Positions 52,282-63,849 of a DNA stretch of 64,000 nucleotides are shown in pieces (the first letter of the stretch is position 1; every line of letters starts with the position of its first letter). The notes beneath the pieces were generated by a model. It made no database searches. It saw nothing but the letters and a program-made list of their open reading frames with translations, and was not told the DNA's origin. Made by a program: the position numbers and the translations under genes. The stretch spans positions 90,928,676 to 90,992,675 of the forward strand of contig CM053273.1 in assembly GCA_028583415.1 (NCBI GenBank), given 5' to 3'. This stretch comes from Protea cynaroides. Its lineage: Eukaryota; Streptophyta; Magnoliopsida; Proteales; Proteaceae.

Positions 52282-54044
52282 GTTTCCTTGCACCTCTAGT
52301 GCCACCACCGCTGGCAACACTTTCGCCATAGTAGATTAATGGGACACCGTCGGAATTCGATCTGCCATGACCAGGCTTGTAATTACGAGTTGCAGCAAGA
52401 GATTGAGTGCTCTCAGCCGCAGTTGGGCTGCTTTCGCTCGAGCCCGAGAACTTATCTGAGTGGTTATTCCCACCACTATGACAACCGCGTTGTTCCCAGC
52501 GTATAATTTCTCCCAGATCTTTAGTGGTGATTTCTGTCGTTTTGGAGATGATTCAAACAAGCTGCGGAAACTCCTTCGCACCTTTCTGGACTGGTATTGA
52601 GAAGACAAGAGAAAATTTAATTGATTTGATATAATTTTTGTTAGGGAGTTCTGATCTAATCCTTTTTTCACCCACCGCCAGTCACCAGCGAGAAAGTGTA
52701 AGGATTCTATCTTGACGGTAGGTTTGGGTTCGTTGGAGCTTTTAGCGGAGTTATCCGGAATCGAAAGATGGAAGATGTGAGGGAATGTTATGTTATAAAA
52801 CCAATTTACATTTTTACCCCCAGTTTTTGAATCGTTGGAGACAAAAGGTCCTTGGGCAACTTCAAGTTGGGCAAAACACCTCCAAAAATTATTTTTAAAA
52901 ATTATTTTTCCACAAAAATCAAAAAGAGGTCTGCCTCTTTTTGAATTTGCGCAAAACACCTTCAGAAATGATTTTTGCACAAAAATCAAATAACCTCATT
53001 TGTAAGATTGTAACCACTAATTAGTAATTTCTTACACTCTCAGCTTTCCCATCATTGAAAGGGGGGAGAAAGAGCAGTCCAATTCGTCTATTATTGGAGA
53101 TTCCAATCCAGCATCTAACGATTGGAGTTAATTGGATGCGTCTACCAATACATCAGTAGGTGCGCCTAGTTAACTCCAGTCATTGGATGCTGGATTAGAG
53201 CCTCCAATAATTGAAAACGATTTCAACCCGAGAAAAAGAGGGCAAAAAATGAACGCTATAAAAGAGAGAGGGCAAAAAATGAACACCTACCTTCGCATCT
53301 TCTGCCGACTGCAATCATCGAAAGGGATTGTGCTCTACAACCTAAATAGTAGAGCACCTGCAATTATAAGTAACGTCCCACAGTTCAATGAAGACAGCGT
53401 TGGTCCTCATCTGCACTGCTAATCCAAGTTTATCTCTTATATATATAAAGTCTAAGAATAATATTACGTATAAGAAACCATATAATAGCAGCGGTGTGTA
53501 TATATATATATATAAAGTCTAAGAATAATATTACGTATAAGAAACCATATAATAGCAGCGGTGTCTACTTCCTTCTCACATTCTCTTTTTATTAAGTAAT
53601 TTCCTTTTTTGTTATCCAATGGTTTTTTTAGTTAAATAATTCTCATTCTAGGACTAAAAATATACTATCCATATAATGTTTTAATATGTCTTACCAGCTT
53701 ATAGATTCTTCTTATTATATTATGAGTACGGCTCCTTGACACCGATTCAATTTAGGGGGCAGAGATTGTGGGCATTCATAATCAAGGGTATTATGAGAAC
53801 TTCATAAATAAAGGAGAAGGATAGGATGGGACTTCGTAAATAAGGGAGGGGATTTGTTTTGATTTGACGGACACCAAGGGATTTGACCGAGTGTCAAGGA
53901 GAAAATACATTATATTAATATCTCAGATTATCATGATACTTGAAATAGAAGTGACCATTACCCAAAAAAATATCAAAGCACCAAATAAAATATAGGGACT
54001 CTTCCAAACTGGTTTTGATCCTAAGGAAATCACTCCCAAAAGCC
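52282..54044. other. Intergenic DNA, small tandem duplications
   Basis: A 217-codon open frame on the minus strand (52,989-52,336) has no recognisable domain and is probably chance. GCAAAACACCT(C/T)C blocks are duplicated at about 52,871 and 52,952. At 53,439-53,564 a unit of about 67 bp (AAAGTCTAAGAATAATATTACG and on to GCAGCGGTGT) is present twice in tandem. Confidence 0.45.
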
Positions 54045-54665
54045 TCTCTTTGGTATGTATTATAGAATTAATTACACAATACATTATGATATATGTTATT
54101 TATTTATATTTAAAATAAATTAATATGATCTAAAATCTACAAAATAAGGTTCTCTTTGGTATTGTTTATATTTTTGTTTATGAATTATTTATGACAAATC
54201 ATTTATGAGAATAAATTATGAGTTATGAATAATAACCGTTTAATACTACTAGACATAAAGAAGTAATAATATCACAATAACGACAAACACCTTCTAACCT
54301 ATATTTAGATTTTAAATTATATCAATTTATTTTAAAATATAAATAACATAAATCATACCAAACAACTTAATTATATAATACATACCAAAGAGAGCCTAGG
54401 TTAGAAGGTATATCATTATTGTCAATTGTCATAATATATTATTACTTATTTATATCTATTGGCCTCAAAATGTTACTATTTATGACTAGTAATTAATTAT
54501 CATAAATGATTTATTATAAATAACTCATAAACATAAATATAAACTATACCAAAGAGAACCTTATTAATTTATTTTAAATATAAATAAATACCACAAATCA
54601 TACCAGGCAACTACATGTCATAATACATTATATAATTAATGATATAATACATAACAAAGAGAGCC
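54045..54665. repeat. Cluster of nested MITE-like elements
   Basis: Ends of the type CTCTCTTTGGTATGTATTAT and ATACCAAAGAGAGCC occur at about 54,045, 54,148, 54,395, 54,540 and 54,655, as if copies inserted into each other. The bodies are AT-rich and share AAATTATATCAATTTATTTT and AATAATAACC(A/G)TTTAATA. No coding capacity. Confidence 0.6.
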
Positions 54666-57600
54666 CAAATTAATCGATTCCAAACCTAACTCCCAGTACT
54701 AATTATTAATGAGTGGGATGGTTCCAATTCTAGGCACCATTACAACGTCAGAAACTTCAAAGTGCTTACCTAAAATACATTTCAATTATTAAATCCAAAT
54801 AACCAAAAAAAAAAAAAAAATACAATCCTCTATCACTTTATGTCTCTATCATCAATATCACCAAACTTTCAAAATCACAAAGGAGTTCATGCATATTAAA
54901 AATCACAATATTTTCAATTAATAAAATTTCAAACTAACAAGGAACATTTAAATAGAAAAAATAGTACACCCTCAATTTGAATATCAAACCTATTTATTAT
55001 CTATCACTCATCAACATGGGAGGTAGGGTATAATAAAATTGGAATAGCACTTATAAGTACCTCACTATCCCAATAAAACTAATAGGTGTGGGACAATTCC
55101 AGTTTCTAGCGGGTCGATTCTGATTGCAAATGTACACCCCTAACTCTTTCTAGTCTTCTTGTTCTGTCTTCTTGGGGACCTATATCCTATTTGATAACTA
55201 TCACAATGTAAAAACACATTCCAATCATCTGGTTATGACTTTTAGAGTTTGGACTGTCTGGACACACTCTCGCACCCATTCATTTTATTCTTACTATTCC
55301 TTTCTTTCCTTACAGTATGTTTTCCTGTTGTACCTTACCTAACGCTGCCCAGTAGCAGTAGTGAATATAACAGGGGGAAAGGAAATCTTCAAAAGAAAAT
55401 GAAAAAGGAAAGACTAGGTAGCAAAAGAAAATTAGGGGCTGTTGGCTGGAAAACTAGAAGGAAAGTAGAAAGAACATTTTATTGGTTCAGAAAACTGCCA
55501 GGAAATATTTCCCCTCATCAACAATGCTCATACAATTTAATTGGAGAAAAATTAGCAAAATATGGATAAAATAAAGAGAAATAGTTCCATACATCAAATG
55601 GATGGAAATTAGTTTGCCAAGAGAAATAATTGTAAGTTTCAAGACGACCTAACATAAATTAAGCGACCCCAAACAAGGAAGAAAACTAGAAAAGAGAAGT
55701 AGAAGATAGGAGATAACCGTCATAAAAAAATAAATAAATAAATAAAAACCCTTCAAAGCATGGAACATGGAACAGTGGAACCATTAAATCAGGGCACCGC
55801 ATACAAGCAAGGATACGTGCTCCATTTAAAGAAAAGGAATGCAAAGCAACCACTACTGAGTACTGGATGCTGACTACACAAAACATTTCTTTTGTTGAAA
55901 GTGCAAAATAGATACAGTATCAGACCAATAGTCATGTTTTATCCTATTCTTCCTAACATTAGTTGCTAAATTATGATCAATAGATATTACAGACTGTTCT
56001 TGTTTCAAAACAGTTGCAAATGAAAACTTGGATAAGGTAGCAGTAATGTCGAGTAGATAGCTTAAGAGACAAACTGATGTTTCTAATTAGATCATTTATG
56101 AGAATAAATTATGAGTTATGAATAATAACCGTTTAATATTACTAGACATAAAGAAGTAATAATAGATTATAACAATAATGATAAACACCTTCTAAACTAT
56201 TTTTGGATTTTAAATTATATTAATTTATTTTAAATATAAATAAGTAACATAAATCATTCCAAACAACTTAATTATATAACACATACCAAAGCGAGCCTAG
56301 GTTAAAAGGTATATCATTATTGTCATAATCTATTATTACTTCTTTATATCTTGTAGGATCAAACAGTTACTATTTATTACTCATAATTAATTATCATAAA
56401 TGATATATTATAAATAACTCATAAACATAAATACAAACTATACCAAAGAGAACCTTGTTAATTTATTTTAAATATAAATAAATACCACAAATCATACCAG
56501 ACAACTACATATGTCAATAATGCATTATATAATTAATGCTATAATACATACCAAAGAGAGCCCAAGTTAATCAAACCCAACTCCCAGTCCTGACTATTAA
56601 TGAGTGGGATTGTTCTTGTTCACGATCAATTCTAGGCACTATTACAATGACGGAAACTTCAAAGTGCTTTCCTAAAATACATTTCAATTATTAAATCCAA
56701 ATAACAAAAAAGCAATTCTCTATCACTTTATGTCTCTGTCATCAATATCACCAAACTTTCAAAATCACAAAGGAGTTCATGCATATTAAAAATCACAATA
56801 TTTTCAATTAATAAAATTTCAAACTAACAAGGAACATTTAAATAGAAAAAATAGTACACCCTCAATTTGAATATCATACCTATTTATTATCTATCACTCA
56901 GCAACATGGGAGGTAGGGTATAATAAAATTGGAATAGCACTTATAAGTACCTCACTATCCCAATAAAACTAATAGGTGTGGGACAATTCCAGTTTCTAGC
57001 GGGTCGATTCTGATTCCAAATGTACACCCCTAACTCTTTCTAGTCGTCTTGTTCTGTCTTCTTGGGGACCTATATCCTATTTGATAACTATCACAATGTA
57101 AAAACATTCCAATCATCCGGTTACGACTTTTAGAGTTTAGACTGTCTGGACAGACTCGCACCATTCATTTTATTCTTACCTATTCCTTTCTTTCCTTACA
57201 GTATGTTTTCCTGTTGTCCCTTACCTAATGCTGCCCAGTAGCAGTAGTGAATATAACAGAGAAAAGGAAATTTTCAAAAGAAAATGAAAAAGGAAAGACT
57301 AGGTAGAAAAGAAAATTAGGGGCTGTTGGCTGAAAGACTAGAAGGAAAGTAAAAAGAACATTTTATTGGTTCAGAAAACTGCCAGGAAAGCTTTCCCCTC
57401 ATCAACAATGCTCATACAATTTAATTGGAGAAAAATTAGCAAAATATGTATAAAATAAAGACAAATAGTTCCATACATCAAATGGATGGAAATTAGTTTG
57501 CCAAGAGAAATAAATGTAAGTTTCAAGACAAACATAAATTAAGCGACACCAAACAAGGAAGAAAAAAAAATAAAAAAATAAAAAAAAAAACCCACTTCAA

Positions 57601-57936
57601 AGCATGGAACATGGGAAAGTAGAACCACTAAATCAGGGCACCGCCTACAAGCAAGGATACGTGCTCCATTTAAAGAAAAGGAATGGAAAGCAACCACTAC
57701 TGAGTACTGGCTGCTGACTACACAAAGCATTTCTTTTGTTGAAAGTGCAAAATAGATACGGTATCAGACCAATAGTCATGTCTTATCCTATTCTTCCTAG
57801 CACTATTTGCTAAATTATGAGCAATAGATATTACAGACCGTTCTTGTTTCAAGACAGTTGCAAATGAAAACTTGGATAAGGTAGTAGTAATGTCTAGTAT
57901 ATGGCTAAAGATACAGACTAATGTTCTAATCAAAGT
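54198..57936. repeat. Tandem duplication, two units of about 1.9 kb
   Basis: Unit 1 (54,198-56,089) and unit 2 (56,090-57,936) run parallel. Both start TCATTTATGAGAATAAATTATG, both contain AACATGGGAGGTAGGGTATA, TTCTAGCGGGTCGATTCTG and CTTGGGGACCTATATCC, and both end near AACTTGGATAAGGTAG. They differ by scattered substitutions and small indels. The short frame at 55,249-55,569 is broken in the second unit, which argues against coding. The pair lies downstream of the carrier gene. Confidence 0.75.
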
Positions 57937-58218
57937 TTTCACCAGTGATAGAAAAAGAAAGAGGAAGACTAAGTAAACAAATAAATAAATCAAACAAAAT
58001 ATCCTAGGGAAGAAATTGAGGGAGGGGATGGAAAGAACAGAACGGCAACATAAACCAAACATGCATTCATTTTTATTTAGTTGCACATCAGAAATGGATA
58101 CCATGGTGGGAGAGATAGTTAATCAGTGTCTAACTGTTAGTTGTTCCTACCTAAAGGAATGGAGGTGGTTCTTTTATTTAGATCGAACCTGTGAATGATG
58201 GAGCATCCCATCATCATT

Positions 58219-59320
58219 CTATTCTCCAGACCCTCCATTTTCTTGCTTGGGCTTCCCACGACCATCTGATTTTGGTTTGCCTTGTATATGTTTATGCTGA
58301 GGAGGTAAAACACGCTGGCAAAACCTATGAATCATCTCATAACTGGTAAAAGTAATAACAGCAGCTGGGGTTGTTCTGAAGAGGTTAGTGGCACAGCCAC
58401 GGTAAAATCCATGGACACCTTCCTTTTGGAAGATCTTTTTGATGCAGTCCACAACACCTGCATACCGGATCTCAGCATTGGGGGCTTGCCCTTGCTCTTG
58501 CAGCCTCGAACGCACAACCTGATAAGATGGTAATTGTTGGTTGGAACCTATATATTCAATCTAGAACTATGTCAGTCACCCATACTAATCATAAAGTTAT
58601 TTAAGCAAGTCTACCAAGAACGTACCTCATGAGGATAAGTCAATATGGAGGCGAGTATTTTAGATATAGATGAGGCAATGGCCACACTTCCGGGACTAAG
58701 TTTATCAACGGTTGTGTTATCTGAGCAGTTTCAACAATGATCAGCAGCAATGAAGCCCAATAAACAACTCTAGATTATATCCAGAGAATATCGTAGTTAC
58801 CCCTTCTTGCTAAATAAGACTTGATCATTTCATATGCTGGAAACTGGATGGCGACATGGCTTACCCCCGCTAATGAAGGGAAAACACCACTGTTTTTACC
58901 ACAAGAAAACAGCATCAAGAAAATGGAAGTATTGAATCAAAAAATTATCTGGGACAATGGAAACATAGACACTTGGCCTCCAAACTGATCCAGCTTCCAG
59001 GTTGACACGGTATGAACATGCTTAGCTTCTAGATAACTAGATTCAGAAGCTACCGTGAGCATGAGTCGAATATGAAAATTGAAATGGCAGGGCAGCTGAA
59101 ATGATGAATCATCTCTCTTGGATGTTTTGCAAATTGGATTTTAAAAAATTGAATCTATCTTTCAACTATAAACAGTAAGAAACAACTGACCTAAACAACC
59201 CTCGGATTCCCTCTTCATGCACAATCCTTCTCAAAGCAGAAAACACACCTTTGTAAGGCACCACATCTTTTCTCATTCCCTGTGTCTGAAGAATGAAGAA
59301 AAACAAATGAACTTGGAGAA

Positions 59321-59384
<64 letters not shown>

Positions 59385-61776
59385 CATAAAGTTAATCTCT
59401 ATGTTGCAACCACTGACAGCTGTAGTCTAATGTATTCTACCGCATCAAATTATAATGCACATGGTAGAGCAGACATGGCTTTCATATAATACATTAAATT
59501 GTTCATGCCGATGCCAAATTGAATATACCACTAACAGTTGTAGTCTAATGTATTCTACCGCATCAAATTATATTGCACATTGTAGAGCAGACATGAGAGG
59601 GAGAGCCTTGGAGTGATGGTATGGTTGTCATATTGCAACCTGGTGGTCATAGGTTCGAAACAAGGAAACCACTTCTCCACGTTGTAGGGGTAAGGCTGCG
59701 TACATTCTGCCCTCCCCAGACCCTGCAGTAGAGGGAGCCTCGTGCACTAGGACGCCCTTTTTATGGTAGAGCAGACATGGCTTTCATATAATGCATGAAA
59801 CTATTCATGCCAATGCAGATTGAATATAGAAGCTACATAGTTAAACTTCTAGTGTCTACACCTGAAAATCTTCTAACCCTCTTTATGAGAATCAGCAGGG
59901 AGAAAGGAAGATAAGAAATTGCACGTGATAAAAACTTAAGAAATAAGCGAACAGATTGAATGTTTAGGTAATCCAATGTTTAACAATTTCCAATACCAGC
60001 CACCAGGTACAAAATTACAAAGGAAGAAAAAAAGAATATATGAAGCCATCTCATTCTGAGTTGATACAGAAATAAGTCAGTCTCAGTATCAGAGAATCTA
60101 TGGGTGGAATCATACATGTTAATCAGAACCAAAGAATGAAGTTAAAAAAAAAAGCATCGCATGCCACTAGAAATCCTATCAAAAATCCTGAAAATGGATT
60201 CCATAATGCAATGTAATACACAGCAAAAGTTGTGACAAATTAACATAAGAAACCAACTAGATAACAAAAGATGAATTTTAAAAGCACCGGAGACTGGAGT
60301 CTTTAGGTCCCCTGATTATCTGTGTGACATTCCACAACTTACAAAGAGATAGATCCAAGTGTAAGAGATGTGAAACAGAGAAAGCTTTTTCTGTCTTTTC
60401 TTTTTCCCTGGGAGAAAGTGATGATTTAAATAAAATTAGATTTTTTTTTCCCTCCATGCCATTATGTAGCATGTGTGATTTCTGAGGCAAAAGGGACTTT
60501 TGACGACAAAAAAGAAGGGTTGGGGAGAGCTGGACATACCATCTCTTCATACTTCTGTCTCTCATTGTTGCTTTGGGTCCTTTCTTTTTCAAGCTATTGG
60601 AAGTGGCCAGACTGACATCATCAAGGAGATCAAGCAGGCTGGCACCATCTCTGCCGTGGACACAATTTGCATAGCTCACGTTGTTGAAGGCCAGATCCTC
60701 GAAGCAATTGGCATTGATCGCATCAATGACAAGAAGGTCCTTGTCATCAATGACGGATTATAACTGCCAGGCAGCCCCTTTTTGGTTGGGACTTGTGTTG
60801 AAGCAAGGCCCTCATTCAGGAAGTCACCATGCTTGACAGGCCTCATCGTTTTTTAGAGTTTTCCCATTATGTCTTTCAATTTTATGGGAGATCCATGGTT
60901 GCGTCACGCCTTTTATATCCAAGGCCTCTTTATGGACTTACAGTTGGGCAATCATGAGAAAGAACTTGATTTATTGTAGATTCCATGTATAGTTCCATGT
61001 ATAGGGGATGCTTTAGAACCATCTAATCTAACGCAAGCATAATGAAAGTGAGATATGGTATCAAGCAGATCCCAGCCTGATGTCTTTTCTCATCCAAAAA
61101 AAAGCATAAAGAAACAAATTTCATACAACATAGACGAAAGCCTTATCTGCTTTTGTGCTGAAAAACAACTAGGCAACCAAACATTTCGACATACTTTTGT
61201 TCTCAAAATGGAAACTGAAAAACAGAACAGAGTGTTTCTTCTTTAAATGATTGGAAATGAACACAAATGGAAAGGCACATCAATGCCTTAATAACACAAC
61301 AACAGAACTTCAGGAAGTATAAAAGATATGGTTGCAGTCAGGTGAATTTATAAGATGTAATCTATTCAGTGATCGAACAAATATAAGAATATCTGACATA
61401 CTTGGAGTCTAGTTTTGACAACCCACAATGGATTTGTCACAATGGCTGTGGCAGCACCAGCACCTGTAGCAGCTAACATATTTGCACCAAGTGTAAGTCG
61501 CTTATTCTGATCCACTGTATCAAACCCAATATGAGAATTGTTACACCACACAAACCAACCAGATTTAATGAAGTTTCATAAGTAGGAAATAATTAAACTT
61601 GAGCAAAAGAAAAATACGACACATTTACCTCGATTCAACTGAGCCTTATCCCAACAATAAATCTCCACAAAAATCAAGAAAAGAGAAAATGGAAATTTGC
61701 CAAAGAAACAATCTAGAAAGGACCAACCGTGTGAATGAAATAGGCCTTTGAGTTGCTCATAAACTGTGAAATACAC
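58219..61776 (-). CDS. Mitochondrial-carrier NAD+ transporter (NDT type), 3' six exons
   Basis: Minus-strand exons 61,776-61,728, 61,514-61,402, 59,285-59,191, 58,889-58,801, 58,720-58,626 and 58,518-58,219 join in frame with GT-AG introns (741 nt, 246 residues). The product follows VYFTVYEQLKGLFHSH, carrier signature NPLWVVKTRLQ, TQGMRKDVVPYKG, SHVAIQFPAYEMIK, the second signature YPHEVVRSRLQ, GFYRGCATNLFRTTP and AAVITFTSYEMIHRF. This order and the Trp in PLWVVK match plant NDT1/NDT2, inner-membrane carriers that import NAD+ in exchange for ADP or AMP. LQEQGQ...NAE leans to NDT2. The first repeat, about 80 residues, is not found up to 64,000 and must lie beyond the edge. A charged tail (KPKSDGRGKPKQENGGSGE) ends the protein. 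Confidence 0.88.
59321..59382. repeat. AAT trinucleotide microsatellite
   Basis: About 20 AAT units lie in the carrier-gene intron, right after the 59,191-59,285 exon on the element-sense upstream side. It produces a spurious poly-Tyr frame on the minus strand and poly-Ile on the plus strand. Likely length-polymorphic. Confidence 0.9.
59411..59830. repeat. Tandem duplication of about 120 bp, second unit split by a SINE
   Basis: Unit 1 (59,411-59,529) contains GTAGTCTAATGTATTCTACC, TAGAGCAGACATGGCTTTCA and TTCATGCCGATGCC. Unit 2 starts at 59,530 with the same words, stops at GCAGACATG (59,595), and continues after the SINE from 59,766. Confidence 0.75.
59596..59765 (+). mobile_element. Au-like SINE, 170 bp
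   Basis: tRNA-derived body with an A-box-like start (CCTTGGAGTGATGGTATGG), B box GGTCATAGGTTCGAAAC, then GGTAAGGCTGCGTACATTC, CCCTCCCCAGACCC, GGGAGCCTCGTGCACTAGG and a T-rich end. This order is the plant Au SINE pattern. A 14-bp target duplication GTAGAGCAGACATG flanks it (59,582-59,595 and 59,766-59,779). Confidence 0.85.
60611..60763 (+). pseudogene. PDX1-like (pyridoxal 5'-phosphate synthase) gene relic
   Basis: The plus frame reads IIKEIKQAGTIS...IAHVVEGQILEAIGIDRI. Plant PDX1 has LIKEIKQAVTIPVM, IGHFVEAQILEAIGID and YIDESEVLT in the same order. About 50 codons are left, starting in mid-protein and running into a stop. It lies in the large intron of the carrier gene on the opposite strand. 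PDX1 genes are often single-exon, so a decayed retrocopy or a transposed fragment is possible. Confidence 0.65.
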
Positions 61777-62279
61777 CTACATAAGGAAGTTAGCACTTTA
61801 GTTTACCCAGAGAATCATAGAAACATACTCTTCCTTGAATCAAAGCATAATCATTAGACATCCAAGCTGCCTGTAATTAATAAGAAAAAAAAAATCAAAT
61901 AAATTAAGATATGGAAATTTACATTTTGTTGAATGCAAGAAAGCAGACAAGTTAAAAGAAAGCCATAGATTAACATGTCCTAAATCACAACTGAGCTCAG
62001 GAAGAAAAAGAAAAAGAAGGAAGGCGGCTTCAGTAGAATGCATCTCAAACTTGATTACCAAGGTAACTGCCCTCTACAGGACCTAAGTTTCAACATCATG
62101 CTTTTTTGCCCTGATGACCTTGTGATTAATAAAATCAACGGTGAACTTTCATAAATAGTAACAGTGAAGACTAGAAAAGAAATGCTTGCATCAGACTAAT
62201 ATTTCAATCCGTAAATCCATGCATCCCCATTTATAGACCATAAATAAGTAATCAATATTATTATCTAATAGCAAACATC
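61777..62279. other. Upstream intron of the carrier gene
   Basis: No exon matching the expected GLSPT...LPNWA part of the carrier was found. A segment at 61,832-61,871 is preceded by an acceptor-like TTACAG on the minus strand but codes for AAWMSNDYALIQGR, which does not fit the family. Confidence 0.4.
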
Positions 62280-62407
62280 CGCTTGGTCGGATGGTTGGGC
62301 CCTTGCTTGTTGAAGCAAGGGCTGGGAGGAGGTCTTGAATATGAGCCTCCTATCTTGCATCTGTTCCCCTCCCCACCCCGGTAGTGTAACTTCAAGTAGG
62401 ACCCACC
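62280..62407 (+). mobile_element. Possible tRNA-derived SINE
   Basis: CTTGGTCGGATGGTTGGGC resembles an A box, and AGGTCTTGAATATGAGCC (about 62,330) a B box, at the right distance. The segment ends in A-rich sequence. No target duplication was found. Confidence 0.4.
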
Positions 62408-62416
62408 AAAAAAAAT

Positions 62417-63849
62417 GGGTAAATTACATTGGAGGTACCTAACGTTTTGAGAAATCATAGCAGAGGTACCTCATGTTTCAAAAATCATATTGGAGGCACC
62501 ACACGTTTCATACTTGTTACGTTTGGGATACCTCACGTTTGGTATATATTACGTTTAGGGTATTTTCTATTTTTATATTTTCAACTTTACCCTTATTTGA
62601 CACTACTCTCCATGCACCGCCCATCCCACACTCCCATGCCTTCCTCTGGCAGCCCCTTTCTCCTGCAACCCCGCCCAATCCCACCCACCCCTCCCACTGC
62701 CCCTCTCCCCTCTCCCCTTTCCCCCTCTCCCCTCTCCCCTTTCCCCCCCTCTCGTCCCTCTCCTCCCACCGTATTTACTAGATATGCATTTCCCTTCTGC
62801 GACACCCCTGCTTCTAGCCGGTTATTCTAAATAGAACCATCATTGACGAGAACAAGAGGGATGCAGCAGTGGCTAAAATAACCATCGATAGAGAAAAAGC
62901 AAATCAAAGAAACTGAGCAACAAAAGACCCTCCTAAGAATAGCAAAAACACCGAGCAACAAAAATTGAAAGCCTTTGCAACCCTGATTTTTTTCATGGTT
63001 TTTAAATGTTTCTTCTGTGAAATAATACCGGAAGATGTGAAAAGATTTTAGATGTTTCTTCCGTCTGGTTTTGCAACTTAGGACCTTGAACTTGACACTT
63101 GGAAGGGCATCGACTCAGAATGGGTCAGGTGAACAAAGCTTGACCGTCCAGCACCATGAAAGCGTGGTTGATGTCCTTGGCTGAGCACGATGAGGCGAAG
63201 AAATCGATGGTCCAATTCAGTCAAAGGCATTGAAAGCTTTGTTTAGTGCTTCTAGGAATCATTACAATTTCGTTATAAGAGAATGGATAATCAAACATCT
63301 AATTCAATTGGATTTTCATCTAATTCTGGATCAGTCATTCAACTCTGCAACTCCCCTATCCAATCCCTAAACCAGACCCGATGGGCAGATGTTATCTACA
63401 GAACCTATGAAGGAAGAAACAGTTGATACCATTAATAAAGATTTGGAGAACTGCTCACTCCTCATGCTGAAATCTGCTACAAAAGCTTCACGGTGAAGCG
63501 ATTTCAAGAGCTAAGGAGATAAGGAGATTCTTACCGGAATCCATGAAAGTCGTAGTTACCAAGGAAATGGTGATGGGGGAATGAATCTATCAATGGAGTC
63601 AAGAAGAGTCTTTTCACATATCAAAATGCAAGTTAGGATTGAAGGTTAGCAAAAGATGTTGATGAAGATCAAGTTTCTGGAGATCAGCACTACAGAGGAG
63701 CGGAGGACAGGGTACTCATTGGAGGAGGAGGTAATGGTAAGGGTAACATTGGAAATATGAGAAGAAGTACCTCACATATAATTTTTAAAACGTGAGGTAC
63801 CTCTGGTATTATTTCACAAAATGTTAGGTACCTCTAGTGTCATTTACCC
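62417..63849. mobile_element. MULE-like element M3, 1433 bp
   Basis: Long terminal inverted repeats: the left end GGGTAAATTACATTGGAGG, TACCTAACGTTTTG and GAGGTACCTCATGTTT, with the reverse complement at 63,780-63,849. A perfect 9-bp duplication AAAAAAAAT flanks it (62,408-62,416 and 63,850-63,858). The interior has a C/T-rich tract (62,640-62,770) and no recognised protein. It belongs to another family than M1 and M2. Confidence 0.8.

Noticed and set aside
52336..52989. 217-codon ORF on the minus strand
   Set aside because: No domain, low-complexity Arg/Leu/Ser composition, overlapping duplicated non-coding repeats at its start; judged to be chance.
55249..55569. 106-codon ORF with signal-peptide-like start
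   Set aside because: The same sequence in the second tandem unit (about 57,100-57,440) has indels that break the frame.
59166..59387. Poly-Tyr/poly-Ile ORFs
   Set aside because: They come from the AAT microsatellite. The only real coding part is the carrier exon 59,191-59,285.
59596..59765. A and B box promoter words suggesting a tRNA gene
   Set aside because: No cloverleaf or anticodon arm; the body and 14-bp duplication identify a SINE.
61832..61871. Exon-like segment with acceptor, coding for AAWMSNDYALIQGR, upstream of the carrier exons
   Set aside because: It does not match the conserved LSPT...NWA part expected directly before VYFTVYEQ, and the next frame runs to a stop.
62429..62830. 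Pro-rich 133-codon and 102-codon ORFs
   Set aside because: They translate a C/T-rich tract and the terminal repeat of M3; the opposite strand gives a Gly/Glu/Arg frame of the same origin.
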